A stretch of DNA of 64,000 nt from a virus, in IMG/VR virus record IMGVR_UViG_3300027749_000062, positions 1 through 64,000 of that record. The stretch is one strand, 5' to 3'. This document shows, in pieces, positions 48,682 to 59,094 of the stretch; positions within the stretch are counted from its first letter, which is position 1; the number at the start of each line of letters is the position of its first letter. The notes beneath the pieces were generated by a model that saw only the letters and a list, made by a program, of their open reading frames with translations, made no database searches and was not told where the DNA came from. Position numbers and translations under genes: made by a program.

Positions 48682-51336
48682 TTACGGTAGTTTTGCCTTC
48701 AGTTCCTCTACTTGGTCACTCAGTTCTTTGATGGCCTCAATCAATAATGGCACCAGACGTTCATAATTAATTGTCAAATATTGACTATCTATAGGTGCAG
48801 GATGAACAATTTCAGGTAAAACTGATTGTACTTGTTGTGCAGATACACCAACTTCGCGCCTTACTTTATAACCCAAATCTTGTGCCGTTTGATTAGCTTC
48901 ATAATAGAAACCATTGAGTGACTTAACTTTATCTAAAGCACCTATGATGTTTCCTAAATTCGTTTTTAGTTTATCATCAGAATAATATGCAGTAATAGTT
49001 CCAATTGCACGAATTTCACCAGCCGTTGTTGAAGCAGCCGTACCAATACCAATTGAATTAAATTGAGAATTCTGTGTTGTGCTAGTAAATGTTGCAGCAG
49101 AACCTGTGGTATTTTGATTCAATGTTGGGAATGTACAATTGCTCAAATTACCTGATGATGGAGTACCAAGTATTGGAGTTACTAAAGTGGGACTTGTTGC
49201 AAAAACTAATGCACCAGAACCAGTTTCATCAGTAACAGCTGCCAGTAAATTGGCAGAATTGGAAGTTGCTAAGAAATTAGCAACATTTGTGGCAAGACCT
49301 GAAATACCAGTAGAAACTGGCAAACCAGTACAGTTTGTCAATGTACCTGAATTTGGTGTGCCAAGTACAGGTGTTACTAAAGTTGGAGTATTTGAAAGTA
49401 CAACTGAACCTGTTCCGGTAGAAGATGCAACTCCTGTACCACCAGATGAAACTGGAACAGGTTGTGAAGAAGTTATTTGTCCTGCAGCAATATTTGCATT
49501 TAGTGTTCCATAATTTGCATACACTATAGCACCAACTGAGTTACTTGTTGGATTTGTTGCTAGACCTTGGAATAGATAATAATTACTTCCTGCAACTCTT
49601 ACTAAACCTGCATATTTTGTACCTGCACTTACATATTGGCCATAAAAACCAATGTCAACTGTATCCGATAAATTGTTCGCAGCTAATTCAATCAATGAAT
49701 CAACTGTTTGGAAGGTTGAAACATTAATATATGAAGAAGTTCCATTGACAAATAAATTACCTGTGACACCTAAATCACCAGACAATGTACCACCAGTTCT
49801 TGGTAATGCATTATTTGCCGTTGTGAAAGCTGAATTTGCATAAGAACCTGATGTTACTGCTTTAGTGTCTGCTGTAGCTGCATTTGTTGTTGCTGTATTT
49901 GCTTGTGTATACGCAGCGTTTGCCTGAATAAATGCAGGTTGTGCAGATAAAGCCGCCGTATTAGCAGCACTAAATGCTGAGTTAGCATAAGCACCAGATG
50001 TTATTGCATTAGCGTTGGCATTATTTGCCGCCAAATATGCAGAGTTAGCATAAGTGCCTGTCGTATTTTGAGATTGATATGCTGAATTTGCTTGTGTAAA
50101 CGCAGGTTGTGCAGATAAAGCCGCCGTATTAGCAGCACTAAAAGCGGCATTTGCTTGGATAAAAGCACCAGTTAAAACTTTATTTGTTGGTACTGTTGTT
50201 GTGCTTGTTGATGTTGTACTATCAGAAATCATATTTGCAGTCATGATTTGTGAGTACTGTGTACCATTGTTTACATCTAAAATATCAAAATATTTACCTG
50301 TTTCATACCAACGTATAGTCGCATTGGCATTTGGAATACCAGTTGGTTGATTATTTGCAGTACCTCTATTAACACTAAAATAACTTATAACAGGTGTATT
50401 TGTGTTTGCATTTATTACAAAATTATTTGTTGTATAAACAACTGTTCCATTAAGTACAAAAGAACCGCCAACAGTTACTGAACCTGATGTTGTCAATGAT
50501 TGAAAAGCACCAACAGCATTTGTTGCTGAAAGTGATGATCCAGTCAATGTCATATTATTGATTGTTTGAGCACCAGACTGTAGATTATTAGCAAACAAAT
50601 ACGAAGAATTGGCAAAACTAAATGCCGAATTGGAATATATTCCGGTAGTATTTTGGGAACCATAAGCTGAATTAGCTTGTGTAAATGCTCCTAAGATGTA
50701 TGCAATAATATCATAACCATTAACAACTGCGCTTGTTGCTGCAATAATGGAACCTCCAAAATTACCATTTGAAGTTACTGTTAATTGGCCAGCATTAATT
50801 CTATTATTTGAAGTTAAAAATGATGTATAAGTGTTTCCTGTTATACTTACGTTTCCTGTAATTCCTGCACCTGCACCTACAGTCAATGAATTTTGTAATG
50901 TTGCTGCACCTAATACATTGATTGTGTTAGAAATGGTTGTTGTACCAGAAACACTTAATGTTCCACCTAAGGTTGAATTATTTGATACTGATAAACTAGT
51001 ACCTGTATTTGTGGCGTAGATAGTTCCATTAGAAGTAATCGAACCACTTGCAACTAAACTCTGTGATGTATTTGTGAAATATACTTGTTTACCTACAGTT
51101 AAGTTGTTGTCGATGGTTGCAGAAGAAGATGTACCTGTAACTTGTAATAATCCGGAAATTGTAGCATTATTTCCAACAGATAGAGATGTGCCTGTTCCAT
51201 TTAAAATCAAAGAACCAGAATCTTTTGTCCAATCATACTTACCGATTGAATTGATTTCATTTGAATCGGCGTTTGTTGCAACAATCCAATCACCAAATGT
51301 GTTGGCGAAACCTAAAATATTGACTGTATTTGCCAT
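48682..51336 (-). CDS. Tail fibre/spike with C-terminal S74 self-cleaving chaperone
   Basis: The 884 residues contain an N-terminal region with FANTFGDWIVATNADSNEIN, short repeated strands (TLSVSGTTTISNTINVLGAA), YANSAY-type units near 440-540, the module VDSLIELAANNLSDTVDIGF, and two TPTLVTPVLGTPNSGTL-type elements (about 640-740), all common in fibres. The last 99 residues, starting with the Ser-Asp-Asp-Lys-Leu-Lys motif at 786, form a Peptidase_S74 intramolecular chaperone: VGVSAQQVQSVLPEIVHPAP, LTINYERLVPLLIEAIKEL and a coiled-coil end. It folds the trimer and then cuts itself off near Ser786. Confidence 0.85.
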   Translation of the reverse strand: MANTVNILGFANTFGDWIVATNADSNEINSIGKYDWTKDSGSLILNGTGTSLSVGNNATISGLLQVTGTSSSATIDNNLTVGKQVYFTNTSQSLVASGSITSNGTIYATNTGTSLSVSNNSTLGGTLSVSGTTTISNTINVLGAATLQNSLTVGAGAGITGNVSITGNTYTSFLTSNNRINAGQLTVTSNGNFGGSIIAATSAVVNGYDIIAYILGAFTQANSAYGSQNTTGIYSNSAFSFANSSYLFANNLQSGAQTINNMTLTGSSLSATNAVGAFQSLTTSGSVTVGGSFVLNGTVVYTTNNFVINANTNTPVISYFSVNRGTANNQPTGIPNANATIRWYETGKYFDILDVNNGTQYSQIMTANMISDSTTSTSTTTVPTNKVLTGAFIQANAAFSAANTAALSAQPAFTQANSAYQSQNTTGTYANSAYLAANNANANAITSGAYANSAFSAANTAALSAQPAFIQANAAYTQANTATTNAATADTKAVTSGSYANSAFTTANNALPRTGGTLSGDLGVTGNLFVNGTSSYINVSTFQTVDSLIELAANNLSDTVDIGFYGQYVSAGTKYAGLVRVAGSNYYLFQGLATNPTSNSVGAIVYANYGTLNANIAAGQITSSQPVPVSSGGTGVASSTGTGSVVLSNTPTLVTPVLGTPNSGTLTNCTGLPVSTGISGLATNVANFLATSNSANLLAAVTDETGSGALVFATSPTLVTPILGTPSSGNLSNCTFPTLNQNTTGSAATFTSTTQNSQFNSIGIGTAASTTAGEIRAIGTITAYYSDDKLKTNLGNIIGALDKVKSLNGFYYEANQTAQDLGYKVRREVGVSAQQVQSVLPEIVHPAPIDSQYLTINYERLVPLLIEAIKELSDQVEELKAKLP

Positions 51337-51337
51337 C

Positions 51338-51559
51338 TTAACCTTTTATTAGTAATTGTTGCAACAACGATTTAATCTCGGACATGTCCGATTTGATGCA
51401 ATCTATTTCTGATTTTACTTTATTTATTTCTTCTTTTTGAATCTTTACCAACCTAAGTTTATTATAATACTCATTTTTTTCTGTACTATCTGTAGGCAAA
51501 AGAGCTCTACTGTTTATATCACGAACAAAATTTGTTCCAGTAACTCTTACTAGTTCCAT
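51338..51559 (-). CDS. Small coiled-coil protein
   Basis: The 73 residues split into a short N-terminal segment (ELVRVTGTNFVRDINSRALL) that occurs in small proteins next to baseplate and fibre genes of cyanophage-like phages, and a strong coiled coil (about 30-72, YYNKLRLVKIQKEEINKVKS and SDMSEIKSLLQQLL). It probably oligomerises and connects fibre and baseplate proteins or assists their assembly. It begins one base before the 730-residue gene ends on the same transcript. Confidence 0.7.
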   Translation of the reverse strand: MELVRVTGTNFVRDINSRALLPTDSTEKNEYYNKLRLVKIQKEEINKVKSEIDCIKSDMSEIKSLLQQLLIKG

Positions 51560-51560
51560 T

Positions 51561-53753
51561 TTAGATTCCTGTTCCTGCTGGCAATGCTAATGCACGAATA
51601 TCAGTTAAGAAAGGAACATTTGTATTATCACTTGTCGCTAAAACAATTTTGATTGCAAATTGAATAAATGATGTATACTTTTGACCTGTTGTTGCACTTA
51701 CATAACTGATGCTGTTGTTTGCTTGGTTACTTGCATAAATGCCAGGCGCAGCTTCATATTCATACAAATCGGTTCTAGATGTGGAAAATGTATTTGGATT
51801 CTGCATAGTTGTCATCAACTGCCAGTTACCTGATTCAAACGGAGCTGTATCTAATGAATTCAAAATTTTGTAATAAACATAGATAGCTGTACCTAATGGT
51901 TTATATGCAGTATAAAATACTCTTAAATCACCTGAATCATTTCCTGGTGCAAGTACAACTTTCTTAGTGAAATATTTTGCATATGAATTACCACCTTTTG
52001 ATGATGTTTCACCTGTTACTGTAACAACAGCATTTGCATTTCCTCCGCGAGTAGCTGGATTGGAAATTGTAATTGTTGGTGATGTTAGATAACCAGAACC
52101 TGGTGTAATTGCATATACAGAAGTAATTGCACCGTTGGCATTTGCAGTAAATCCTAATGTTGCAACATTTGAACCAACATCTGGACTTGAAATTGATATT
52201 GTTGTTGCATTGACGTTATAACCATAACCTGGATTGGTAATAGATATAACATTATTACCAATTCCCATGTTATTGATGAGATAAGAAATCGCATACATCG
52301 TAACACCATCGTCCGAAATGATTGGGGTCACGTTAGGATCACTTGTGGCCATTGTTGCATACAATGAGAAGGAATTATTTGAATACTTTAATAGGGTTCT
52401 TTCTCCATTTCCATCATTTAAGTAAATGTCATCAGGTAAAGGACTTCCTAATCTTCCAGGAGTAATTGAATTTGTACCTGTTGGTACATTTCCAGTCTTT
52501 AATGTTGCTGTATATGAATAATTGATACTTGTTCCTGTTGGTGCAAGGTCAGTTGTGGTGATATTCATTGCATCATAAACTCTACTTGGAGAATAATTAC
52601 CAAATATCTGTGAGGCACTATTCGCATCTATCTTATTCAAAATATCTTGGTTGCCCATTTTTCTAAATGGCAAACCTTTGGGTACAGTAAACTGAACCGA
52701 AGCTGTGGTTGTAGAGAACACACATTTATCAATAACAAACATCAAATCTTTTGTTTGGTCTGCTGACCATGTTATACCATTTTGAGATTCAAACAAAGCA
52801 CCAACATAAGGAGCTGCACCAATTTTTGTTGGATTACTTGGATTTGCATCTGATACATTAGCTTTTGCAGTAGAGGGTACAGCTATTTGATTTTGTTGAC
52901 CATAATAAAGTACATAATCTTTAGAAGCTGAATTAACAATAAAAGCGTACAATACACCAGATTGAATATAAACCGGTGCATCAAAAACAAATTCTGTATA
53001 AGCACTTGGATCCAAATAATGTGGTGTGCTGGATGTGTTTACTTGGTTTGGAAGTAACATAACCGTAGAGTAATCTAATGTAGAACCATCAGGATAACCA
53101 TTAATTGTAGGTACAACACTAATTTTTACTGGAATATTTGTTGAAGGTTTTGAATAGAAAAATAATTTGATTGAGTATAAGAAAATGCCATTGGGGTAAT
53201 TATCTTTTGAAACAATAAATGTTTGTGCAACCGGATCACTATTACCTGTTTGTACGGTAGTAGAACGAGTCGTTGTAACTGAACTAATTAATTGATTGGC
53301 TCTTTGATTTACTTGAGTAAATACAGATTTAGAAGAATCTATTGAAGGTGCAAAATCTAATTTTTGTGAGGATGTTGAAAGACCTGAGGCGACAAATGTT
53401 CCTTCGGCAAATGTTGTTGCGGTTGTTAAATCTGTGGCCACAGTTCTATTATCTACGCGAAATACTCTACTTCCGGTTTGAAATGTAGTGGAAGGAACAT
53501 TGAAAATACCAACAAAATTACCAGCTTCATCTGTCGAAGGTTTAGCTAATGAGTTTCCAGTTTGCACCGCCGAGCTAATTTTAGTTAAATTGCCTGAAAT
53601 GGAATAACGAGAACTAATATCTCCACCCATTTCTGTATTTGTACCCAACGATAAATTTACAGGAGTACTAAGTGTAACAAGTTTTGTTACCGGATCATAT
53701 GCTGTAATGGTTGCAGAATAAGTGTAAAGACTTGAGCGATAAAGTGTTGTCAT
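51561..53753 (-). CDS. Large baseplate/tail structural protein
   Basis: The 730 residues begin TTLYRSSLYTYSATITAYDP and contain DPVAQTFIVSKDNYPNGIFL, SIKLFFYSKPSTNIPVKISV and a jelly-roll type region (about 160-300) with VQFTVPKGLPF. This is the pattern of the protein that follows DUF4815 proteins in cyanophage-like genomes. Around 480-560 lie two Gly-Ser-Gly-Tyr style units (ITNPGYGYNVNATTISISSP, ITPGSGYLTSPTITISNP), which also occur in gp8 and in the protein at the right edge. An AATAAATA box is 25 bases before the ATG. Confidence 0.72.
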   Translation of the reverse strand: MTTLYRSSLYTYSATITAYDPVTKLVTLSTPVNLSLGTNTEMGGDISSRYSISGNLTKISSAVQTGNSLAKPSTDEAGNFVGIFNVPSTTFQTGSRVFRVDNRTVATDLTTATTFAEGTFVASGLSTSSQKLDFAPSIDSSKSVFTQVNQRANQLISSVTTTRSTTVQTGNSDPVAQTFIVSKDNYPNGIFLYSIKLFFYSKPSTNIPVKISVVPTINGYPDGSTLDYSTVMLLPNQVNTSSTPHYLDPSAYTEFVFDAPVYIQSGVLYAFIVNSASKDYVLYYGQQNQIAVPSTAKANVSDANPSNPTKIGAAPYVGALFESQNGITWSADQTKDLMFVIDKCVFSTTTASVQFTVPKGLPFRKMGNQDILNKIDANSASQIFGNYSPSRVYDAMNITTTDLAPTGTSINYSYTATLKTGNVPTGTNSITPGRLGSPLPDDIYLNDGNGERTLLKYSNNSFSLYATMATSDPNVTPIISDDGVTMYAISYLINNMGIGNNVISITNPGYGYNVNATTISISSPDVGSNVATLGFTANANGAITSVYAITPGSGYLTSPTITISNPATRGGNANAVVTVTGETSSKGGNSYAKYFTKKVVLAPGNDSGDLRVFYTAYKPLGTAIYVYYKILNSLDTAPFESGNWQLMTTMQNPNTFSTSRTDLYEYEAAPGIYASNQANNSISYVSATTGQKYTSFIQFAIKIVLATSDNTNVPFLTDIRALALPAGTGI

Positions 53754-53772
53754 TTATTTTTCCAAAATTTTA

Positions 53773-56700
53773 TTAATTATTTATTGTCTTGGGAAATGAT
53801 TTATCACCAAAAACTCTACTAATTGTATATAAGAAAGCAAATAGTGCCCACATTCCGTAACCTGTTACTATACCAGCTTGCTTGTCTTTTCTTGGTAATA
53901 AGTTGACTATTTTACTAATTGGTTTACCAATATTCATAATAATTTTACCAGCGAGATTATCTTTATCTCTCTTACCCATTATATATGCCATATGTTCAGC
54001 CCAAGGTGTTGCAATTCTATGAGCCCATTTTGTTGCAAGTTTTGCTTGGACTTCAGAACGCTTCTTATCATCTTTAATCCAGAACATACATTGTGGACCT
54101 TCACCGGACATCCAATCAACAACAACTGTAGCCCAACGAATATAACCATGATAGGCCGCAGGGTCATTCAATTTTAACAATTCACCAAATTCTTGGTCCG
54201 CCTTGTAAATTGATTCATCCATTAGTCCCAATTGGTATAGTTTGGTACAGATAATTTTACCTCCACCACCGCCACCTCCAGAAGGTTTTGGTGGAGGTGG
54301 AACATATGTTGCAGATACATCGAGACTGTAAACATATTTTGATGTAATGTTAATTGTTGAACCAACATAGTAACTAGAAGTATTTGAAGCAGTAGCTGGA
54401 TCCAATCTTAATTGAGTTGCACCAACAAACCACTCTGCGCCAGCTGGCATTCTAACCGAAGTTCCTGCATTAGTATATGTAATCGGTGGATTAATTGTAG
54501 TATACACTATCGTGTTTGATGCATTCTTAATTGTTGCACCAAAAGCTGATGTTGTTGTACCTGAACTTGTTGCGGTCCATCCAAGTTTTACCGTTGTTGG
54601 TGCATTTGATACTGTATAAGTAAAAGTTGTTGTTGATGCTGGTGTGTTCGTTAAAGAAGTTCCAATGCTTGTACCATTCGCATAAACTGTTGCTGAACCT
54701 GATGCACCAACCTCTATCGTGTAAATTCCGTTAGCTGTGAGTGTGACGGGTGAGGTAAAATTGAAATTGGTACTATTAGTTCCATCACCCCAAACTCCAT
54801 AGTTATTCAATAGTGATGAATAACCTTGTACTATTGGTGTTCCAAATATTTGTGTTGTTGTATTACCATTTAATGTATTTGACCAACCACCACCAACACC
54901 ACTAATTGAACCACTTTGGCTTATGTTTATTACTGAATTAGAGGCTACTGTTCCTGATGCAGAAGAAGACAAGTAATTTCCACTAGAGTCAAATGTTGCA
55001 TTCCTTAAAGTTGTAGATCCTAATAAATTAGGAACACCAAGAATATCTGAAACATATAAACGAACTTTTGTCGTATCTGTATAATAATAAACAGTTGTTA
55101 CACGAGCAATTGGATAGAACACACTGGCAATATAAAAACCAATAATATCATCATTATTAAATGTGCCAGAAACACCTGTCAATTCAATTGTATTTGGAGC
55201 AGTCATGTATCGTGATACATCTACACCATCAAAGAATGTCGATACATTTGAATTGACCAACAAACCAGATGCACGAATAATAACTTGTTGCGGTCTAATG
55301 TAAGGCAATACTGTAATATTAGTCAAGTATCCATTATTAATTCCAAATGTGGAAGAAGTAGGATTATATGCACCTGAAGTAACATTTTGAATTTGACTTG
55401 CATATGTTTGCGTTGTTGTGCTTACAGTAGTTGTCCTAGATGTACTAGTAGTGGATACGCTTGAGCTAGAACTACTACTTGATGATAATGTTCCTGGAAT
55501 AGTTTGATAATCACCTGAATTTAACAAGTTAACACCAGTTGTGGCTTGATATATTTGAAAATTAGGATTAGTAACTAAAATCGCTGGTGCTTGATTGTTA
55601 TCTACCCAATTGTCCATTGGTGGGTTCATTTGTAATAACCCCTGTTGGACTGAAACATTGAATGGATTTACAGAAACTGTACTACTTGCAAGTGGTTGAA
55701 CAGCAACATTTTCTGTTGTGTATGGTAAAGTAAACAGATTTGTTTGAGCACCATTGATGCTATTAATTCTATAACTATTTGTATTTGCTATCGTTCCTAA
55801 ACTCGCAAGCACAACAGGATTTTGGAGTTGAAAATTATCAACCAATTGCAATGCAGTTAGTTGATTTTTACGAACATTGATGTTTGCAGCATAGTCTGGA
55901 TTTTGTGTGTCTGCTGTTCCAAATGATGAAAAATCATCAACCAATATACCATTCTTAAAACGATTTAAACCATTAGCATCAGGAATTTGTAAAGAACTAG
56001 CTTTTTGTTCCAAAATACTTAATGATGTATAATATTCTAAATTATTAACACGGGTTTCTAAATCTGTAATATCTTCTTTAGCCCAACGCTTGTGAATAAT
56101 TTTATTGATAGACAAGTTTGATGGAACACCAGGTGTACCCTCACCAGGAACAAAAGCTGTATATGGGTCGTGAAATAAATTTGCAATTATCATAGAACCA
56201 GATGGTTCATTTGGCAATAATGGATTAACAGAAGGTGTACCTTGAATTATATTAAAACTCTTATCTTTTGTTAATACTAATTTGTCGTTTCTACCCAAAT
56301 AGTATTGATAGAAACCTGTAAAGTTTGATAAATTATTGGGTATCAACATACCAATATCATTCGTAGAAGTTTGTGTACCTGAATATTCCCAAACATATGC
56401 AGTCTGACCATTAACTCGGCAAGGCCTAAAATCAATACAATCTCTTAATGCATATTGTACACCATCTTTAGCTGTGTATGAACCAATTTGTGCATAAGCT
56501 TCTGCTGAACTCGATACACCACCATAAGTTGAGCCTGATGTATTATATGATTGGATACTGAAATAACCATCACCAGAAGATGCTTGTGTGTGAGAATAGT
56601 AATCTACAGCAACAAGAATATTTCCTGAAGGAATCGGCGCACCTGGAATCAATGAAACCGATGCATGGTCATAGAAACTATCTCTTTGGCCATTGTCTAA

Positions 56701-59085
56701 TGTGAAATAAGAAGTAATATCTGTATAATTTGACAATGAACCTGATGGATTTGTACCAGCAACACCTGAATCAAATACACCTACAATTCTTTTAACATCA
56801 TTTACATACAATGACATTTTTCCAGTTGCTGTAATGTCTGTTTTACTAATTGTAATTTGACCTTTTGTTAAATCCTGATAAGAATTTGTTCCAGAAACTG
56901 ATGCAAGTGTACCAACAGTTACGGTGTTACCCGTAACTAAAGATTTTGATTTTAAAACATAACTTGAAGAATCACCACTGCTTGCTTGGACTTGTGCAAT
57001 AATTGTAACATTTTTATTTGTACCAACACCAGAACCAACTGTAAATGTTGCTTGAGTTTTATCAGAAGAAATTGAAATTGTATTACCTGATGTAGTAAAA
57101 TCTAAAACATTACCTGTTGAATTATCAACAACCATGAATAATTGCGGCGCAGATGAACTATCTAAAGTACCTGTACCTTCAAATCTTAATGGATTACTTG
57201 CATTGCCTGATGTTGCTTGTAGTGTTAATGTATTACCAGTAAATGTTTTTGAACGATATACTCTTTGTGTAAAATAAGAAGTGGTGGTTAATTGTGCAAC
57301 ATATGGATAACCAATTTGAAATATTAATTCGGGTGAAACTTGTGAATATAATATTGTATCTGAATTTGCAAGACCATTAACTTTACCACTTGCTGCATTT
57401 ATATTCACATTTGCGGTTAGCGCATAAGAACCAGAACCGGCAGTTTTAACAATAGATTCAACATCATAATTTTCATATATCAATGAGAAAGTTGATGTTG
57501 CTGTTGGTGTTACTGTGAATGGAGAATCCACATTTACTACTTTGGAAGCACCATTGTAACTTGTAATATTTCTCAAATCAATAATACCGCCAGTATTCAT
57601 ACTTACTGTTACATTGAAGTAAGAATTTGAAGTGGCTGAGAATGAACCGTTTGTATCATTAATTGTGAAGGTTGTTGCAGTGCCTGATGTAACATTTCCG
57701 GATAATGTGTTTGCAGCAAAATCTGAAATATATGCATTGAAAATATATGTTTTAGTATTTGTTCCAGTACCTGAATTATATTTCAAGTTACGCATGAAAG
57801 CAGAACCAATCAATGTTGATGAATAAGTTGTAGTATTTGTTGAAACAATGTTAGCTGCAGGAACACAATGCAAATCAACTTGAGGCAATGTAGAAATATC
57901 AAATACACCATTAGAGGTGTCTACAACAAAATAATTTCCGTAATCCACATAAACTGGATTATTACTGATATTTGCAACAGACTGAGCTCTTGTGTTTGTT
58001 AATTTAATATCAGATTGGTTCTCTACTCGATAACCATGAACATATGCAACACCTTTACTAATACTTAAATCATAGGTTGTATTTGATGTAGAATTTGCAG
58101 ATGGTGTTAGTTTGAAATCATTAACAATATAATCACCATTTGTTTCATAATCACGTTTTGCAAAGTAATCATCGATGGTTGAGTAAACAGTGCCATCAAC
58201 TTGTTTTAAAATATTACCATTTTCAATCCGAACCAATTCAATAAAATTATCATCATTACCTAAAGTCAAAGGCAACGTAATCAATGTTAGTGTGATAACA
58301 TATCTGTCTGCACCCGGTGCTTGATAGTTGGATGCACCAATAGCAGGATCCAACAAAGAAGAATCATTGATGTAATCGTAAATTGTTTCTGTAATTTGTA
58401 AACCAATGCGGTATGATGGTAAATTATCATACTTGTCTAAAATGATTGTCTGTGGATTAACAGTAACAAAGTTACCTATTGAATATTGGATGCCAGTACT
58501 ATTTGAAATGGAATATCCATTAACAACATAAAATACACCATTCGCAATAGAAGCAACCGATGAAAGACCAGTTGAAGATATGGTTGTTGATACTGAATTA
58601 ACTACTGTAGTGGTCGATGTAGCGACAGAAGCATAGTATGTTGAACCTGTGCTTGTTGAAATAACACTACCATCGGTAAATTGAGCACCTGAGAGATATG
58701 TTACAATCAATGTTGGTGGGTCACCAACGGTGGAACCACTAGTTGTAGTTTCAGCCGTAGCAATAACTCTAGCAAGAATTGTTCCTGTTGAATCTTGAAT
58801 AATTTGGCCTGCGAAATTCCCAGCAGTTACTGTAATACCATTGTAAGTATTGTTCAGTTTAATATAATAACATTGTTGATTAAGTGTGACTTGTCCACCC
58901 GAAACTGGTGTATTTGTAGAATATATCGCAGAAGCAAATTCAGAAATTTGATTCTGTAAAATTGTTTGAGACTGTGTTAATTCACGAGCTTGAACCGCAG
59001 AACCTGGCTTAAACAGTATGCGGTGAAAGTTTTTTGATGGGTCAAAATCGTCAAAATATGGACCAACATTGAAATTTAAAGACAT
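53773..59085 (-). CDS. DUF4815-type giant baseplate/tail protein with separate C-terminal domain
   Basis: The 1770 residues open with YFDDFDPSKNFHRILFKPGS and VQARELTQSQTILQNQISEF, the start of the DUF4815 family of T4-like aquatic phages, which takes part in baseplate or fibre attachment. The long body (to about 1590) is beta-rich; a KWAKEDITDLETRVNNLEYYTS-like helical piece lies near 1010. Then a Pro/Gly linker (PPPPKPSGGGGGGGK) leads to a C-terminal domain of about 160 residues with different composition: CTKLYQLGLMDESIYKADQE, GYIRWATVVVDWMSGEGPQC, basic residues and a hydrophobic GYGMWALFAFLYTISRVFG near the end. The largest gene in the window. Confidence 0.82.
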   Translation of the reverse strand: MSLNFNVGPYFDDFDPSKNFHRILFKPGSAVQARELTQSQTILQNQISEFASAIYSTNTPVSGGQVTLNQQCYYIKLNNTYNGITVTAGNFAGQIIQDSTGTILARVIATAETTTSGSTVGDPPTLIVTYLSGAQFTDGSVISTSTGSTYYASVATSTTTVVNSVSTTISSTGLSSVASIANGVFYVVNGYSISNSTGIQYSIGNFVTVNPQTIILDKYDNLPSYRIGLQITETIYDYINDSSLLDPAIGASNYQAPGADRYVITLTLITLPLTLGNDDNFIELVRIENGNILKQVDGTVYSTIDDYFAKRDYETNGDYIVNDFKLTPSANSTSNTTYDLSISKGVAYVHGYRVENQSDIKLTNTRAQSVANISNNPVYVDYGNYFVVDTSNGVFDISTLPQVDLHCVPAANIVSTNTTTYSSTLIGSAFMRNLKYNSGTGTNTKTYIFNAYISDFAANTLSGNVTSGTATTFTINDTNGSFSATSNSYFNVTVSMNTGGIIDLRNITSYNGASKVVNVDSPFTVTPTATSTFSLIYENYDVESIVKTAGSGSYALTANVNINAASGKVNGLANSDTILYSQVSPELIFQIGYPYVAQLTTTSYFTQRVYRSKTFTGNTLTLQATSGNASNPLRFEGTGTLDSSSAPQLFMVVDNSTGNVLDFTTSGNTISISSDKTQATFTVGSGVGTNKNVTIIAQVQASSGDSSSYVLKSKSLVTGNTVTVGTLASVSGTNSYQDLTKGQITISKTDITATGKMSLYVNDVKRIVGVFDSGVAGTNPSGSLSNYTDITSYFTLDNGQRDSFYDHASVSLIPGAPIPSGNILVAVDYYSHTQASSGDGYFSIQSYNTSGSTYGGVSSSAEAYAQIGSYTAKDGVQYALRDCIDFRPCRVNGQTAYVWEYSGTQTSTNDIGMLIPNNLSNFTGFYQYYLGRNDKLVLTKDKSFNIIQGTPSVNPLLPNEPSGSMIIANLFHDPYTAFVPGEGTPGVPSNLSINKIIHKRWAKEDITDLETRVNNLEYYTSLSILEQKASSLQIPDANGLNRFKNGILVDDFSSFGTADTQNPDYAANINVRKNQLTALQLVDNFQLQNPVVLASLGTIANTNSYRINSINGAQTNLFTLPYTTENVAVQPLASSTVSVNPFNVSVQQGLLQMNPPMDNWVDNNQAPAILVTNPNFQIYQATTGVNLLNSGDYQTIPGTLSSSSSSSSSVSTTSTSRTTTVSTTTQTYASQIQNVTSGAYNPTSSTFGINNGYLTNITVLPYIRPQQVIIRASGLLVNSNVSTFFDGVDVSRYMTAPNTIELTGVSGTFNNDDIIGFYIASVFYPIARVTTVYYYTDTTKVRLYVSDILGVPNLLGSTTLRNATFDSSGNYLSSSASGTVASNSVINISQSGSISGVGGGWSNTLNGNTTTQIFGTPIVQGYSSLLNNYGVWGDGTNSTNFNFTSPVTLTANGIYTIEVGASGSATVYANGTSIGTSLTNTPASTTTFTYTVSNAPTTVKLGWTATSSGTTTSAFGATIKNASNTIVYTTINPPITYTNAGTSVRMPAGAEWFVGATQLRLDPATASNTSSYYVGSTINITSKYVYSLDVSATYVPPPPKPSGGGGGGGKIICTKLYQLGLMDESIYKADQEFGELLKLNDPAAYHGYIRWATVVVDWMSGEGPQCMFWIKDDKKRSEVQAKLATKWAHRIATPWAEHMAYIMGKRDKDNLAGKIIMNIGKPISKIVNLLPRKDKQAGIVTGYGMWALFAFLYTISRVFGDKSFPKTINN
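53778..53785 (-). promoter_or_regulatory. Possible late promoter box before the 730-residue gene
   Basis: AATAAATA in the end of the DUF4815 gene, 25 bases before the next ATG; layout like that of gp19 and gp23. Confidence 0.4.
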
Positions 59086-59094
59086 TTTTTTCCT

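Noticed and set aside
30506-51336. Diversity-generating retroelement acting on the fibre genes
   Set aside because: No reverse transcriptase gene and no template/variable repeat pair with adenine-biased differences is visible in the window.
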